From Sphingorhabdus wooponensis (GTDB lineage Bacteria; Pseudomonadota; Alphaproteobacteria; Sphingomonadales; Sphingomonadaceae): 64,000 nt of DNA. The translations under genes and the position numbers were made by a program. The stretch is from the NCBI RefSeq assembly GCF_003933235.1, contig NZ_RWJI01000002.1, positions 330,000-393,999 on the forward strand. Reading direction: 5' to 3'. Every line of letters starts with the position of its first letter. The stretch's first letter is position 1. The notes under the pieces are model-generated. The model saw only the letters and a program-made list of their open reading frames with translations, was not told the origin of the DNA and searched no databases. Below are positions 45,461 through 55,401 of this stretch, piece by piece.

Positions 45461-46159
45461 TCAGCGGTAGAAAATATGATTGTCTACGCTGCCAAGTCGC
45501 GTCAAACGCCAGCCCGGCGAAACATGGCGGGCATGGAAGAACAACGCGCCTTCGACTGGGCTTTTCCAGCTATTTTCGAGCGCAATGTTGCTGATCGCAA
45601 CGGCGTTGCGCCAATGCACGCTGCTCGTTTGAACGGGTGGCAAGCTTGCGCCGCGAACGAAAGAAAACTGACCTTTTTGCAAGACAACCCCGCATAATGT
45701 GCTGGGAAAGCGGCCCGAATTGGCGCGGGCGAGAACCACGCGGGCAACAGCCAATTGGCCGGCAAGCGATTCACCCTTGGCTTCAAAATAGACCGCGCTG
45801 GCAAGGCACCGCTCTTCTTTGCTTAAGCTGTTATCAACAGCTTGCGTGCGGACGAGATCAGTGAGTGAAGATGCGGTTGTCGCGTCAACATCCGTTGCGG
45901 TTAGAGGCAATTTTGGCATTATGCCATTGCTTGGGATATAGATAATATCGCCATTGTCGGCGCGTATCGCGGTCACATTACCGCTTTTTGCCAAATCCAT
46001 CTGCGCCTGTTCGGTGGCGATCTGGATAGGATCAGTTTTGGCGCTTAACTCTGTGCTTTGGTCATTACCAAAAGCAGTTCTGGAATCAGCAGCAATGACT
46101 GACGAAACCAGCGTACAAGATACGGCTACCAAAGAGGCAGCCCGAAAAAATTTCAACAT
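45461..46159 (-). CDS. Cell wall hydrolase, SleB family
   Basis: The 232-residue protein has a signal peptide (cut near VIAAD) and a C-terminal Hydrolase_2 domain: CLASAVYFEARGES-like CLASAVYFEAKGESLAG, ARANSGRFPSTLCGVV, and GALFFHARHVSPGW. SleB-type enzymes are lytic transglycosylases or amidases on peptidoglycan. Monocistronic, with its own terminator. Confidence 0.92.
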   Translation of the reverse strand: MLKFFRAASLVAVSCTLVSSVIAADSRTAFGNDQSTELSAKTDPIQIATEQAQMDLAKSGNVTAIRADNGDIIYIPSNGIMPKLPLTATDVDATTASSLTDLVRTQAVDNSLSKEERCLASAVYFEAKGESLAGQLAVARVVLARANSGRFPSTLCGVVLQKGQFSFVRGASLPPVQTSSVHWRNAVAISNIALENSWKSPVEGALFFHARHVSPGWRLTRLGSVDNHIFYR

Positions 46160-46326
46160 GCAACATACATTAAAGCGGCGGCACCAGCAGACGAAACTCT
46201 CTTACTTTCTTATTGTTCGTCGTTTGTTGCATCCGACTCGCGTGTTTATCTGGCCACCCCATTTGTGCCCGTTATGACAACCTTCGCTACTCGATGAAGG
46301 CGCATCTATGGTGCGGCGCCGCAAAG

Positions 46327-46668
46327 TCAAACAAACATGGTTAGAAGTCCGTCCAACCGTGCACCGGACGCGACATCCAGTTCGAAAACCCACAAATCTG
46401 GGTCGCGCGCGCATCGTTTTTGCCAATATTCTTGCACCGCATCGACGCTAGATTCCTTTAAATCTATCATTTGCCAAGCAGTCTGACCGTCTAATGAGGC
46501 ATAGCGTTCGTATAATTTGGGATTTGCGCCACGAACCTGTCCGATAAGCAATAGCGCGCCGGACACCGCATCGCCCTTTTTCAGAATAGTTGCGAAGTCA
46601 CCTTCAAGTTCCACTATGCGCTTAATTGCGGAGATTAAAACACCGCTGGCCAGCCGTGGCTCTATCAA
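46327..46668 (-). CDS. DUF1491 family protein
   Basis: This 113-residue protein matches DUF1491: opening RLASGVLISAIKRIVELEGDFATILKKGDAVSGALL, then WQMIDLKESSVDAVQEYWQKR and DPDLWVFELD. The function is unknown; the family is mostly alphaproteobacterial. It overlaps ptsN by 4 bp. A gene-free 167-bp stretch without clear signals follows. Confidence 0.85.
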   Translation of the reverse strand: MIEPRLASGVLISAIKRIVELEGDFATILKKGDAVSGALLLIGQVRGANPKLYERYASLDGQTAWQMIDLKESSVDAVQEYWQKRCARDPDLWVFELDVASGARLDGLLTMFV

Positions 46669-47132
46669 GCGGCGTCACGCTCTTCTGAGAAGGTCAACAC
46701 CGCGAACATTGCTGAAGAATCTGCGGCACCGCGCAATTGTGCACGGAATTTTTCATCTCGAAACAGACGTGAAACCTCTGCCAATGCGCGCAAATGCGAG
46801 GCGCCGTCCTGCGCCGGTGAAACAAGCGCGCAGACCAAGTCAACTGGTTCATCGTCAACAGCATCATAAGGCACTGGCTTCAAAAGCCGGACAAACACAG
46901 CAACCGGCATATCAATGCCGGCAACCTTAGTATGTGGGATGGCCGTTCCGCCGCCGAAGCCCGTTGGCCCAAGGCGCTCACGCTCAATCATGCCGTCAAG
47001 AACAGCATCGGCGTCGACAAAATAATTTTCAGCCGCGATAACCGATAACTGCGCCAAAAGGTCGGATTTGCCCGAACATAGCAAATCAGCAGCAACGGCT
47101 CCCTCAACGAGCCTAGTAGAAAGTCTAATCAT
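46665..47132 (-). CDS. ptsN: PTS IIA-like nitrogen-regulatory protein PtsN
   Basis: The 155-residue EIIA(Ntr) domain has the phospho-acceptor His in GGGTAIPHTKV and VAVFVRLLKPVPYDAVDDEPVDLVCALVSP. It accepts phosphate from PtsO/PtsP and tunes potassium and nitrogen responses. It lies 88 bp after hpf, as in many proteobacteria where both follow rpoN; rpoN itself is not here. Confidence 0.95.
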   Translation of the reverse strand: MIRLSTRLVEGAVAADLLCSGKSDLLAQLSVIAAENYFVDADAVLDGMIERERLGPTGFGGGTAIPHTKVAGIDMPVAVFVRLLKPVPYDAVDDEPVDLVCALVSPAQDGASHLRALAEVSRLFRDEKFRAQLRGAADSSAMFAVLTFSEERDAA

Positions 47133-47220
47133 ATTTTATTCAAAAGCGCCCGGTGCGACCGACTGCGCAATCCCTAAATACTTGAAATGATGTAGAAAAT
47201 AAATTCACGTCAGCCGAGGT

Positions 47221-47796
47221 CTAAGGTGTAGATTTTGGTTCAACCCACCCGATCGTGCCGTCTTCGCGGCGGTAAACCATATTATGCCGTCCAGTTCCAG
47301 TGTTTTTGAACAACAGGGCAGGCGTATTGCGTAAATCCATTAACATAACTGCATCAGAAACCGTCGATTCAGGAATATCCACACGCATTTCGGCAACAAT
47401 TACTGGTGCGTCAGGCAATGGTACCTCTTCTTCACTATCACCTGCATCAAACACAGTATATGCGGCCTCTTCTTGCGCAATTGCATAAGCGGTTTGCACA
47501 TGACGATCCTGTAGTCGGCGCATGTATCGGCGCAATTGTTTCTCAATGCGTTCTGCGGCCCGGTCAAAGGCAACATGCGCATCTTGCGCTTCGCCGCGAC
47601 CTTTCAGCACGAGGCCCTGCATGACATGCATTACAATATCGCTGGTAAAACCGTCATGCGGCGCACGGCCAAAGGTTGCATGTGATGACAATGCTTTGGC
47701 GAAATATTTTTCGGCAATGGACCCAAGTCTTGTTTCCACATGGGTTTGGAGTGCTTCACCGGTGTTGACCTGATGTCCTGAAACCCTGATGTCCAA
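47221..47796 (-). CDS. hpf: Long-type ribosome hibernation promoting factor
   Basis: The best start is TTG 47796, with AAAGGAG 7 bases upstream and sequence LDIRVSGHQV matching the usual MDIRVSG; an in-frame ATG at 47874 would lie within dnaQ. This gives 191 residues: the N-terminal RaiA/YfiA fold and a C-terminal dimerisation domain (ALLFKNTGTGRHNMVYRREDGTIGWVEP). The long form pairs 70S ribosomes into 100S dimers in starved cells. It follows dnaQ by 16 bp. Confidence 0.92.
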   Translation of the reverse strand: MDIRVSGHQVNTGEALQTHVETRLGSIAEKYFAKALSSHATFGRAPHDGFTSDIVMHVMQGLVLKGRGEAQDAHVAFDRAAERIEKQLRRYMRRLQDRHVQTAYAIAQEEAAYTVFDAGDSEEEVPLPDAPVIVAEMRVDIPESTVSDAVMLMDLRNTPALLFKNTGTGRHNMVYRREDGTIGWVEPKSTP

Positions 47797-47812
47797 TGCC
47801 TGTCTCCTTTTG

Positions 47813-48520
47813 TTAAAGCGTTGACCCCGGCTGGAGCCAAAGCGCGTCCTTAATCTTTGCAACAAATTCGGCATGGCGCGCCAATTCTTCCGCTGAGGCG
47901 GAATGTGGACGCGCCGGCCGAAAAATCTTCGTTGCCTGAACGCTGTTAACGTCCATTTGGTCTGTTAATTTATTGGAACTATCATTGTCGGCGAGGCCAA
48001 GGCCAATTTGTCGGCCTCCCGTTAGCTCAATATATAATTGCGCCAGCAGCTCCGCATCCAACAACGCGCCATGCTTTACACGGTGGCTACGGTCGATACC
48101 ATAACGGGTGCACAAAGCGTCCAATGACAGCTTTGCACCTGGATTTTTAACCCGCGCCAGCGCCACTGTGTCAACCATACGGTCCATAGACACAGGCGGA
48201 CGACCGCAATGCTGCAATTCGTGATTGAGAAAGCCAAAATCAAAGCTGGCATTATGCGCAACGAGCGGACTGTCGCCCAAAAATGCGAGTAGCTCATCCG
48301 CTTTTTCGCCAAAACTTGGCTTATCAGACAGAAAACGGTCCGAAAGGCCGTGCACTTGTTCGGCGGCGGCAGGCATCGGGCGCTGTGGGTTGAAATATGC
48401 GTGGTAATGATTGCCCGTCATCACCCGGCTGACCATTTCGATGCAACCAATTTCGACCATGCGATCCCCGGTTGCAGGGTCAAAGCCGGTCGTTTCCGTG
48501 TCGAATATAATTTCACGCAT
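47813..48520 (-). CDS. dnaQ: DNA polymerase III epsilon subunit (proofreading exonuclease)
   Basis: The ATG at 48520 gives 235 residues starting MREIIFDTETTGFDP (Exo I), with NASFDFGFLN (Exo II) and HGALLDAELLAQLY (Exo III, DEDDh type). The longer frame up to 48664 lies in coaE. It proofreads with the alpha subunit DnaE. It lies 31 bp after coaE in a run of genes that read away from the predicted origin. Confidence 0.96.
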   Translation of the reverse strand: MREIIFDTETTGFDPATGDRMVEIGCIEMVSRVMTGNHYHAYFNPQRPMPAAAEQVHGLSDRFLSDKPSFGEKADELLAFLGDSPLVAHNASFDFGFLNHELQHCGRPPVSMDRMVDTVALARVKNPGAKLSLDALCTRYGIDRSHRVKHGALLDAELLAQLYIELTGGRQIGLGLADNDSSNKLTDQMDVNSVQATKIFRPARPHSASAEELARHAEFVAKIKDALWLQPGSTL

Positions 48521-48551
48521 TCTGATAGTAGATGTGAGCCTGTTTAGGGTC

Positions 48552-49151
48552 TTATGCAAGACCCAAGCGCAGCTTTTTAACAAGAGCACGCACATCTGCG
48601 CGCGTGTCGTTGATGTCCTTGCCTGTATCAATGACATGGTCTGCACGCGCACGCTTATCTGCATCGTTCATTTGTAACGCCAGAATATGTTCGAACTTAT
48701 CTGGGGTCATATTGGGCCGTGCGAGCACGCGTTCGCGTTGAACCAGTGCGGGGGCGCTTACAACAACGACCGTATCGACCCCGGCCTGCCCGCCCTTTTC
48801 AAACAATAAGGGGATATCGAACAATATCATGTCCGCGCCCTGATGCGATGCCAGAAACGCTTTCCGGCGCTCGGCCACGGCAGGATGAATAATCGTTTCC
48901 AACAGCGCAAGTCGTTCACGATTGCCAAAAACAGCCGCACCAAGCGCTTTACGGTCGACGCCATCTGCCCCAGTCGTTCCGGGAAAGGCCGATTCAATAG
49001 CGGGCACAAGCGCACCGCCCGCTTTTTGCAAATCATGCACGGTGGCATCGGCATCAAAAACCGGAACGCCCTCGTCGGCAAACATCTCCGCAACCGCCGA
49101 TTTTCCCATGCCGATGGAGCCCGTCAGGCCAATGATCATCGGCTTTTTCAT
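48552..49151 (-). CDS. coaE: Dephospho-CoA kinase
   Basis: The 199-residue kinase has the P-loop [21 protein letters not shown], then [13 protein letters not shown] and [11 protein letters not shown]. It performs the last step of CoA synthesis. Its start overlaps the aroE stop by 4 bp. Confidence 0.96.
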   Translation of the reverse strand: MKKPMIIGLTGSIGMGKSAVAEMFADEGVPVFDADATVHDLQKAGGALVPAIESAFPGTTGADGVDRKALGAAVFGNRERLALLETIIHPAVAERRKAFLASHQGADMILFDIPLLFEKGGQAGVDTVVVVSAPALVQRERVLARPNMTPDKFEHILALQMNDADKRARADHVIDTGKDINDTRADVRALVKKLRLGLA

Positions 49152-49957
49152 TTCAACAACAATGCCCGCAATGCATCTGCATTCTCTTCGGGTGGCGCCA
49201 CGCCGAAGAATAATTCAAACGCGATGGCCGCCTGCCCTACTAGCATCTCAAGGCCATCGACCGTTTCCAAATCAAGGTCGCGCGCGGCTTTTAACAATGG
49301 TGTCTCTATCGGCGCGTAGACGAGGTCATAGACAATGGCATGTTCAGGCAAGGGGGAAAGATCAATCTCAAGCGCTTCCTGCCCGACCATGCCCAATGGG
49401 CTGGCATTCACGAGCAACGCCGCATCTGGTAAGCGCGCATCAAAGCCAATCACTTTGCCTTTCAACCCGAAATGCGCGAGCAATCCGGCCGCCTTCAAAC
49501 TATTGCGCGCCACCAAAACGACTTCGCCGATATCGGCCTGTGCCAAAGCGAAAAGCACGGCCCGCGCCGCGCCGCCTGCACCAATGACAATAGCTGTCTC
49601 ACCGACAATTGGAACGTCAGCGATTGGGCCGTAAAAACCGCCAACGTCGGTATTGGTCGCGACAAGCGCGCCAGCGTCATTACGAAAGACCGTATTTATC
49701 GCACCGATCGAGCTGCGCACATCGCCGGGGTCGGCGACAAAATCGAGCGCTGCAATCTTATGCGGTATCGTGATGTTGCACCCACGCCATGCGGCGTCGG
49801 CCGCGCGCTCCGCAAAATAACGCTCCAGATCATCTGGCAACACAGCATGCGCACGATAATCATTGGCCAACCCCAATTGGTGAAGCCAAAAATTATGAAT
49901 CAGCGGCGATTTGGAATGCGATATCGGGTGTCCGATTACTTCGGCATAATGGGTCAT
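49148..49957 (-). CDS. aroE: Shikimate dehydrogenase
   Basis: This 269-residue enzyme has the substrate motif [24 protein letters not shown] with the catalytic Lys, GAINTVFR, and NADP site [14 protein letters not shown]. It reduces 3-dehydroshikimate in aromatic amino-acid synthesis. It overlaps both maf and coaE by 4 bp, so the cluster is translationally coupled. Confidence 0.96.
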   Translation of the reverse strand: MTHYAEVIGHPISHSKSPLIHNFWLHQLGLANDYRAHAVLPDDLERYFAERAADAAWRGCNITIPHKIAALDFVADPGDVRSSIGAINTVFRNDAGALVATNTDVGGFYGPIADVPIVGETAIVIGAGGAARAVLFALAQADIGEVVLVARNSLKAAGLLAHFGLKGKVIGFDARLPDAALLVNASPLGMVGQEALEIDLSPLPEHAIVYDLVYAPIETPLLKAARDLDLETVDGLEMLVGQAAIAFELFFGVAPPEENADALRALLLK

Positions 49958-50550
49958 GTTGGTAAAAGGCCTCTCACGCGCAGATAATCCAGCAACGGAA
50001 GTAATGGCATTCCGATGATCGTAAATTGGCTACCGCTGATGCTTGCAAACAATTGCTCACCCTCTGCTTCAATCCGATAACAGCCGACACAATGGCGGAT
50101 TTCATCCCAAAAAGTTTCGACATAATCGTCGATATATTGCGGACTTAAGCTGCGCATCGTCATTTGTGCGGTGTCGATAATGCGCCAGACAGGTTCACCC
50201 TGCTCACAGATAACAGCCGCGCTGATCAACCGATGTACCTTACCCGAAAGCTGCGTCAAATGCGCCCGCGCATCATCCGGCGTTTCGGGTTTGTCAAAAA
50301 TATAGCCGTCGGGACCGACGCAAATCTGGTCGCACCCCAACACCATCGCAGTGGGCATTTTGCGAGATATTTTGCGCGCCTTTGCCTCTGCCAAGGCATC
50401 GGCAATATCGCGCGGCTTGGCGCCAGCTTGGGCCAATGATGTTTTGATGCTCTGCTCATCAACCAAGGCGGGCACTGCATCTACCGACACGCCAGCGGCG
50501 TTCAACATCGCGATCCGGCCCGCGCTTTGTGATGCGAGGACAAGGGTCAC
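49954..50550 (-). CDS. maf: Maf-family nucleotide pyrophosphatase
   Basis: The 198-residue protein has the Maf opening LVLASQSAGRIAMLNAAGV, the catalytic Asp motif VLGCDQICVG, and LSGKVHRLISA. Maf enzymes hydrolyse non-canonical nucleoside triphosphates (dTTP/UTP type or 7-methyl-GTP type); which one is not clear. It overlaps the neighbours at both ends by 4 bp. Confidence 0.93.
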   Translation of the reverse strand: MTLVLASQSAGRIAMLNAAGVSVDAVPALVDEQSIKTSLAQAGAKPRDIADALAEAKARKISRKMPTAMVLGCDQICVGPDGYIFDKPETPDDARAHLTQLSGKVHRLISAAVICEQGEPVWRIIDTAQMTMRSLSPQYIDDYVETFWDEIRHCVGCYRIEAEGEQLFASISGSQFTIIGMPLLPLLDYLRVRGLLPT

Positions 50551-51380
50551 GAATCCACTACCTGCGCCAGTTCGCGTTCGTTGAATAAATTGATAATCGC
50601 CGCGGCACTCTCTTCGATCGACCGGCGTGTTACGTCCAATACTGGCCAGCTATTGTCCGCAAACATACGCCGTGCATGGGCAACTTCTGCGCGTACTTTT
50701 TCTTCATCCACATAATCTGTATCTGGCGACTGATTCAGGGACAGCAGACGGTTGCGGCGCACCTGAACCAAACGCTCGACGCTGGTGACAAGGCCAATGA
50801 CCATCGGGTGCTTGAGTACAAACAAATTCGGTGGCGGTGGGGATTCCGGCACAATCGGAATATTCGCGGTCTTATAACCTCGGTTGGCGAGATAAATGCT
50901 TGTCGGTGTTTTGGATGTCCGCGACACGCCCGCCAACACAATGTCCGCTTCTTCCCAATTTTGCGCATTAATGCCGTCGTCATGGGCGATGGTGAACTGA
51001 ATGGCTTCAACACGCGCGAAATAGGCCGCGTCCATAACATGCTGCCGCCCCGGGCGCGCTTTGGCCTCTTGGCCCAACATATTTGACATGGCATCACTGA
51101 CAGCATCAAGCGCAGCAACCGCCGGCAGGCCCAACGCCCTGCACCGCGTTTCCAATTTGCGCCGCGTGTCGCGGTTCACCAATGTGAACAGCACTAGTCC
51201 AGGATTGGCAGCGACATCGGTCAATATCCGCTCCAAATGGCTTTCCGAACGGACCATGGGCCAGAAATGCTTGACCACATCCTCTGCGCCGTCAAACTGC
51301 GCCAAAGCGGCTTTGGCGATATTTTCCAAGGTTTCGCCGGTGGAGTCCGACAATAAATGTAAATGAAAGCGCTGGCTCAT
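50547..51380 (-). CDS. Pyruvate, phosphate dikinase regulatory protein (DUF299, kinase/phosphorylase)
   Basis: The 277-residue protein has the DUF299 features: LHLLSDSTGETLENIAKAAL, the P-loop-like LAGVSRTSKTPTSIYLANRG, and a C-terminal RRSIEESAAAIINLF. Such proteins add or remove phosphate on PPDK or PEP synthase. The gene is divergent from hemE across the predicted origin; the same neighbour pair frames the Caulobacter and Rickettsia origins. Confidence 0.94.
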   Translation of the reverse strand: MSQRFHLHLLSDSTGETLENIAKAALAQFDGAEDVVKHFWPMVRSESHLERILTDVAANPGLVLFTLVNRDTRRKLETRCRALGLPAVAALDAVSDAMSNMLGQEAKARPGRQHVMDAAYFARVEAIQFTIAHDDGINAQNWEEADIVLAGVSRTSKTPTSIYLANRGYKTANIPIVPESPPPPNLFVLKHPMVIGLVTSVERLVQVRRNRLLSLNQSPDTDYVDEEKVRAEVAHARRMFADNSWPVLDVTRRSIEESAAAIINLFNERELAQVVDS

Positions 51381-51683
51381 GGCTGACAGTCTTGTTGGCA
51401 GGCTGGGGATAAATCAAGGGACAAGTTTAGGCTGGTGCATTCTTGCCCCTAACCCCGAATTTACTGCGCGATTCGGGCACAGCCTGTCCACAGGCACATT
51501 TCATTATGCACAGGTTGTGGATAATGGGGACTAAATTTGCGACTCTTGCTCCACCCGTTTGTCCGCGCGCGTCAAGATGTTGGCAATATCCGCAAAAGCT
51601 TTTAAGGCCCCAAATATCAACAGCGCATCATCTTTCATCATCCTTTTATATAAATATATATTTTGATTGGATCTCTCTTTTCT
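51381..51683. other. Predicted chromosomal replication origin (oriC)
   Basis: The 303-bp gap between the divergent PPDK regulator and hemE holds DnaA-box matches: a perfect TTATCCACA on the minus strand at 51516-51524, TTATGCACA at 51504-51512, and one- or two-mismatch forms at 51404-51412 (minus) and 51484-51492. An AT-rich tract (about 51645-51665, TTTTATATAAATATATATTT) could be the unwinding element. Genes run away on both sides, and parS-parAB is within 9 kb. The setting is that of known alphaproteobacterial origins. Confidence 0.75.
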
Positions 51684-52715
51684 ATGTCTGCGCAGAGCCC
51701 AAAAAAACTGCTTAACGTTCTTCGGGGTAACCAAGAGGCTATCCCGCCTGTGTGGCTCATGCGCCAAGCGGGTCGGTATCTGCCCGAATATCGCGCATTG
51801 CGTGCGGAAAAGGGCGGTTTTTTGGCGCTGGCTTATGACAGCGATGCGGCGTGTGAAATCACTTTACAACCTATCCGGCGCTTTGGATTTGACGGTGCAA
51901 TTCTGTTTTCCGACATTTTGGTGATCCCGCATGCCATGGGTCAGGACCTCTGGTTCGAAACGGGTGAAGGTCCTCGGCTCGCGCCACGCTTAGCGGAATC
52001 GCGGCTTGAGGATTTTGTGCCAGCACCGCAGCGGCTGGCTCCAGTCATTGATACTGTGCGCAAGGTATCGGCAGGGCTTCCTCCCGAAACAACCTTCCTG
52101 GGCTTCGCTGGAAGCCCGTGGACGGTCGCTACCTATATGGTCCATGGTCAGGGTAGCAAAGACCAAGCAGAGGCCCGCAGGATGGCCCATGCGGAGCCTG
52201 AACGTTTTGGCGCGCTCATCGATGCCATCATTTCCGCAACCGTCGATTATTTGGGTGACCAGATTGATGCCGGCGTGGATGCCGTGCAATTGTTCGACAG
52301 TTGGGCAGGGTCTTTGTCGCCGGCGCAATTCGAAAAATGGGTCATTGCCCCAAATGCCGAAATTGTCCGCAGGTTAAAGGCGCGCAAACCTAACGCTGTA
52401 ATCATCGGCTTTCCTAAAGGTGCAGGCGGCAAGCTTGCAGCTTATGCTGAAGGAACCGGCGTGGACGCCTTAGGATTGGATGAAACCGTTGATCCGCATT
52501 GGGCAAATCGTGAATTGCGCAAGGGCCTCCCCGTGCAAGGTAATCTTGATCCGCTGGCATTGATTGCAGGCGGTGATGTGTTGAAAGACGCCGTGAAAAA
52601 TATCCTCAGCGCGTTTGAAGACCGGCCACATATCTTCAATCTTGGGCATGGCATATTGCCAGATACCCCAATTGAAAATGTTGAAATGCTTCTTAATTTG
52701 GTCCGCAAGGCTTAG
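51684..52715 (+). CDS. hemE: Uroporphyrinogen decarboxylase
   Basis: The ATG at 51684 gives 343 residues; a TTG seven codons earlier is less likely. Motifs are PPVWLMRQAGRYLPEYR near the N terminus and GFAGSPWTVATYMVHGQGSK in the middle. It turns uroporphyrinogen III into coproporphyrinogen III in heme synthesis. First gene right of the predicted origin; hemJ follows after 18 bp. Confidence 0.97.
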   Translation: MSAQSPKKLLNVLRGNQEAIPPVWLMRQAGRYLPEYRALRAEKGGFLALAYDSDAACEITLQPIRRFGFDGAILFSDILVIPHAMGQDLWFETGEGPRLAPRLAESRLEDFVPAPQRLAPVIDTVRKVSAGLPPETTFLGFAGSPWTVATYMVHGQGSKDQAEARRMAHAEPERFGALIDAIISATVDYLGDQIDAGVDAVQLFDSWAGSLSPAQFEKWVIAPNAEIVRRLKARKPNAVIIGFPKGAGGKLAAYAEGTGVDALGLDETVDPHWANRELRKGLPVQGNLDPLALIAGGDVLKDAVKNILSAFEDRPHIFNLGHGILPDTPIENVEMLLNLVRKA

Positions 52716-52733
52716 CCTATAAAGGCCGTTTTT

Positions 52734-53177
52734 ATGACGGAAATTCTATCTGTGCTGTATATCTGGCTAAAATCCGCTCACATTATTTTTGTCATTTTCT
52801 GGATGGCGGGATTGTTCATGATCCCGCGTTTCTTCGTTTATCATCAGGAAAGCGCAGAAGGATCCGAAGAGGCTGCCAAATGGGTGGATCGTGAATCCAA
52901 GCTGATTAAAATCATCTTGAATCCATCCATCATTGTGGTCTGGGTTTTGGGACTAGTTCTGGCGTGGAATATTGGCGCCATGGCGCAAGGTTGGTTCCAT
53001 GCCAAATTGTTGCTTGTGTTAGGACTGTCAGCTTATCACGGTTGGACTGTCGGCTATGCCAAGAAACTGGCGCGCGGCGAACGGCAGCTAACGGGTAAGC
53101 AATTACGGCTGTTGAACGAAGTTCCTGGCATTGCATCAGCGATTATCGTCATATTGGTTGTCGCCAAACCTTTTTAA
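52734..53177 (+). CDS. hemJ: Protoporphyrinogen oxidase HemJ
   Basis: This 147-residue protein has four membrane segments and the HemJ stretch LKSAHIIFVIFWMAGLFMIPRFFVYH with conserved histidines, then RLLNEVPGI near the C terminus. HemJ oxidises protoporphyrinogen IX, three steps after HemE, and the two genes are neighbours here. Previously named UPF0093 or CopD-like. Confidence 0.92.
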   Translation: MTEILSVLYIWLKSAHIIFVIFWMAGLFMIPRFFVYHQESAEGSEEAAKWVDRESKLIKIILNPSIIVVWVLGLVLAWNIGAMAQGWFHAKLLLVLGLSAYHGWTVGYAKKLARGERQLTGKQLRLLNEVPGIASAIIVILVVAKPF

Positions 53178-53392
53178 CAGCTCCCTACATCACTTTTTGA
53201 GAAGAGTTGACGCCGCGCCCATCGACGCGTATTTAGCGTTTCAAGCCCGTCCTGGGCGTACGGCGCGCATATCACAATAACTGCGCCACCAATTTTTCAT
53301 TATTCAACCGGTTGGCTTTTAAATACCGGTCAATCATCGGACAATCTGTCCATCCACAATGCGGACTTACGGTCCATCCAACGGAATTATCT
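53178..53392 (+). promoter_or_regulatory. Upstream/leader region of rho
   Basis: This 215-bp gap holds no gene and no clear terminator or riboswitch. rho is autoregulated through its leader in E. coli, and a leader of this size could allow the same, but nothing specific was seen. Confidence 0.3.
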
Positions 53393-54649
53393 ATGCATTT
53401 GAAAGAGCTGAAAAGCAAAAACCCTGCCGACCTCGTATCGATGGCGGAAGAGCTGGGTGTTGAGGGCGCATCGACCTTGCGTAAGCAGGACTTGATGTTT
53501 GCAATCCTGAAAGAGCTTGCCGAGGATGGCGAGCAGATCATGGGTCTTGGCACGATTGAGGTTTTACCTGACAGCTTCGGTTTCTTGCGTTCACCGGAAG
53601 CCAATTATTTGGCAGGTCCAGACGATATTTATGTGTCGCCGAACATGGTGCGCCAATTTGGTTTGCGCACAGGTGATACTGTTGAAGGTGAAATTCGCGC
53701 ACCCAAGGATGGCGAGCGGTATTTTGCCCTAACGAAAGTATTGAAGATCAACTTCGACGATCCGGATGCCGTCCGCCACCGCGTCAATTTTGATAACCTT
53801 ACGCCGCTATATCCTGATTCCAAACTGACGCTGGATTCGCTTGATCCGACGGTCAAGGACAAGTCTGCGCGCGTCATTGATATCGTTAGCCCGCAAGGCA
53901 AGGGGCAGCGCGCCTTGATCGTTGCGCCGCCACGCACAGGTAAAACCGTGTTGCTGCAAAATATCGCCCGCGCGATTACCGAAAACCATCCTGAGGTGTT
54001 CTTGATCGTTCTTCTGATCGACGAACGGCCTGAGGAAGTCACCGACATGCAGCGTTCAGTGAAGGGTGAAGTTGTATCTTCCACCTTTGATGAACCCGCG
54101 ACCCGCCATGTGCAAGTCGCCGAAATGGTCATTGAAAAGGCAAAGCGTCTGGTTGAGCATAAGCATGACGTTGTCATCTTGCTCGATTCCATCACGCGCC
54201 TTGGCCGCGCCTATAACACTGTTGTGCCATCATCGGGCAAGGTGCTGACCGGTGGTGTCGACGCCAACGCCTTGCAACGTCCAAAGCGTTTCTTCGGCGC
54301 CGCGCGGAACATTGAAGAAGGTGGGTCCTTGTCTATCATCGCAACCGCTTTGATCGATACCGGTAGCCGCATGGACGAAGTTATCTTCGAAGAATTTAAG
54401 GGCACGGGTAACTCCGAAATCGTGCTGGATCGCAAGGTCGCTGATAAGCGTATCTTCCCAGCCTTGGATGTCGGTAAATCCGGCACGCGTAAGGAAGAAT
54501 TGCTGGTCGAGGAAAGCAAGCTCAAGAAAATGTGGGTGCTTCGTCGTATCCTCATGCAAATGGGCACCATCGACGCGATGGAATTCCTGCTCGACAAGAT
54601 GAAGGATTCGAAAACCAACGAAGACTTTTTTGACTCGATGAACCAGTAA
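53393..54649 (+). CDS. rho: Transcription termination factor Rho
   Basis: The ATG at 53393 gives 418 residues and begins MHLKELKSK, the normal Rho start; the longer frame is unsupported. RNA-binding OB fold ([21 protein letters not shown]), Walker [13 protein letters not shown], Walker [16 protein letters not shown], and Q/R loops ([23 protein letters not shown]) are all present. It terminates transcription and is essential in most relatives. Confidence 0.98.
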   Translation: MHLKELKSKNPADLVSMAEELGVEGASTLRKQDLMFAILKELAEDGEQIMGLGTIEVLPDSFGFLRSPEANYLAGPDDIYVSPNMVRQFGLRTGDTVEGEIRAPKDGERYFALTKVLKINFDDPDAVRHRVNFDNLTPLYPDSKLTLDSLDPTVKDKSARVIDIVSPQGKGQRALIVAPPRTGKTVLLQNIARAITENHPEVFLIVLLIDERPEEVTDMQRSVKGEVVSSTFDEPATRHVQVAEMVIEKAKRLVEHKHDVVILLDSITRLGRAYNTVVPSSGKVLTGGVDANALQRPKRFFGAARNIEEGGSLSIIATALIDTGSRMDEVIFEEFKGTGNSEIVLDRKVADKRIFPALDVGKSGTRKEELLVEESKLKKMWVLRRILMQMGTIDAMEFLLDKMKDSKTNEDFFDSMNQ

Positions 54650-54672
54650 GCCAGATATTCCGGAGTAACATT

Positions 54673-55398
54673 GTGATTGATTTTCTTTTGGTCGCGTCGA
54701 CCGTCACCAGCTTGGCTGGGCCCGGCGATATCTGGGCCGCCATCGTCAAGGATTTTTCGAACATTGCCGAACCTGCGGCCTTTGCGGCGTTCATTCAGGT
54801 TTTGTTGATTGATCTCGTGCTCGCTGGCGACAACGCCATTGTTGTCGGCGCTTTGGCGGCTGGCTTGCCTGCGGACCAGCGTAAGAAAGTCATCCTCATC
54901 GGTGTTCTAGCGGCCTTGGTGTTGCGCATCATTTTTGCGCTGATGGTGACTTGGTTGTTGGGCATTGTTGGGTTGGTGCTCGCAGGCGGCTTATTGCTGC
55001 TGTGGGTCGCCTGGCGCATGTATCGCGATATTAAGGGCCATGCCGGTGAATCTGCTGGTTCCCCTGAAATTGTGGGCGATGAACATTCCGGCGTAAAGTC
55101 GACGAAGACCTTTGCGGGTGCCGCTTGGGGCGTTGCAGTCGCCGACGTGTCGATGAGCTTAGATAATGTTCTGGCAGTCGCAGGGGCCGCGCGTGAACAT
55201 CCCGGAATCCTTATCGTCGGCCTGATTTTTGCGGTCGCGTTAATGGGCATCGCTGCGAATATCATTGCCCAATATATTGAGCGTTATCGCTGGATCGCTT
55301 GGGTTGGCTTGGTCGTGATCGTTTATGTTGCGGGCAAGATGATAGTCGAAGGCTGGAGCGAAGTGCAGCCTTACGCCATGAGCTTTGCTGGCCTATAA
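54673..55398 (+). CDS. TerC/YjbE-family integral membrane protein
   Basis: The GTG at 54673 has GGAG 7 bases upstream. The 241-residue protein has about seven membrane segments with the family motifs VLLIDLVLAGDNAIVVG near residue 45 and AVADVSMSLDNVLAVAGAA in the middle, whose Asp residues may bind a metal. TerC-family proteins are linked to manganese export and metal supply to exported proteins. A strong terminator follows directly. Confidence 0.9.
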   Translation: MIDFLLVASTVTSLAGPGDIWAAIVKDFSNIAEPAAFAAFIQVLLIDLVLAGDNAIVVGALAAGLPADQRKKVILIGVLAALVLRIIFALMVTWLLGIVGLVLAGGLLLLWVAWRMYRDIKGHAGESAGSPEIVGDEHSGVKSTKTFAGAAWGVAVADVSMSLDNVLAVAGAAREHPGILIVGLIFAVALMGIAANIIAQYIERYRWIAWVGLVVIVYVAGKMIVEGWSEVQPYAMSFAGL

Positions 55399-55401
55399 TT
55401 T

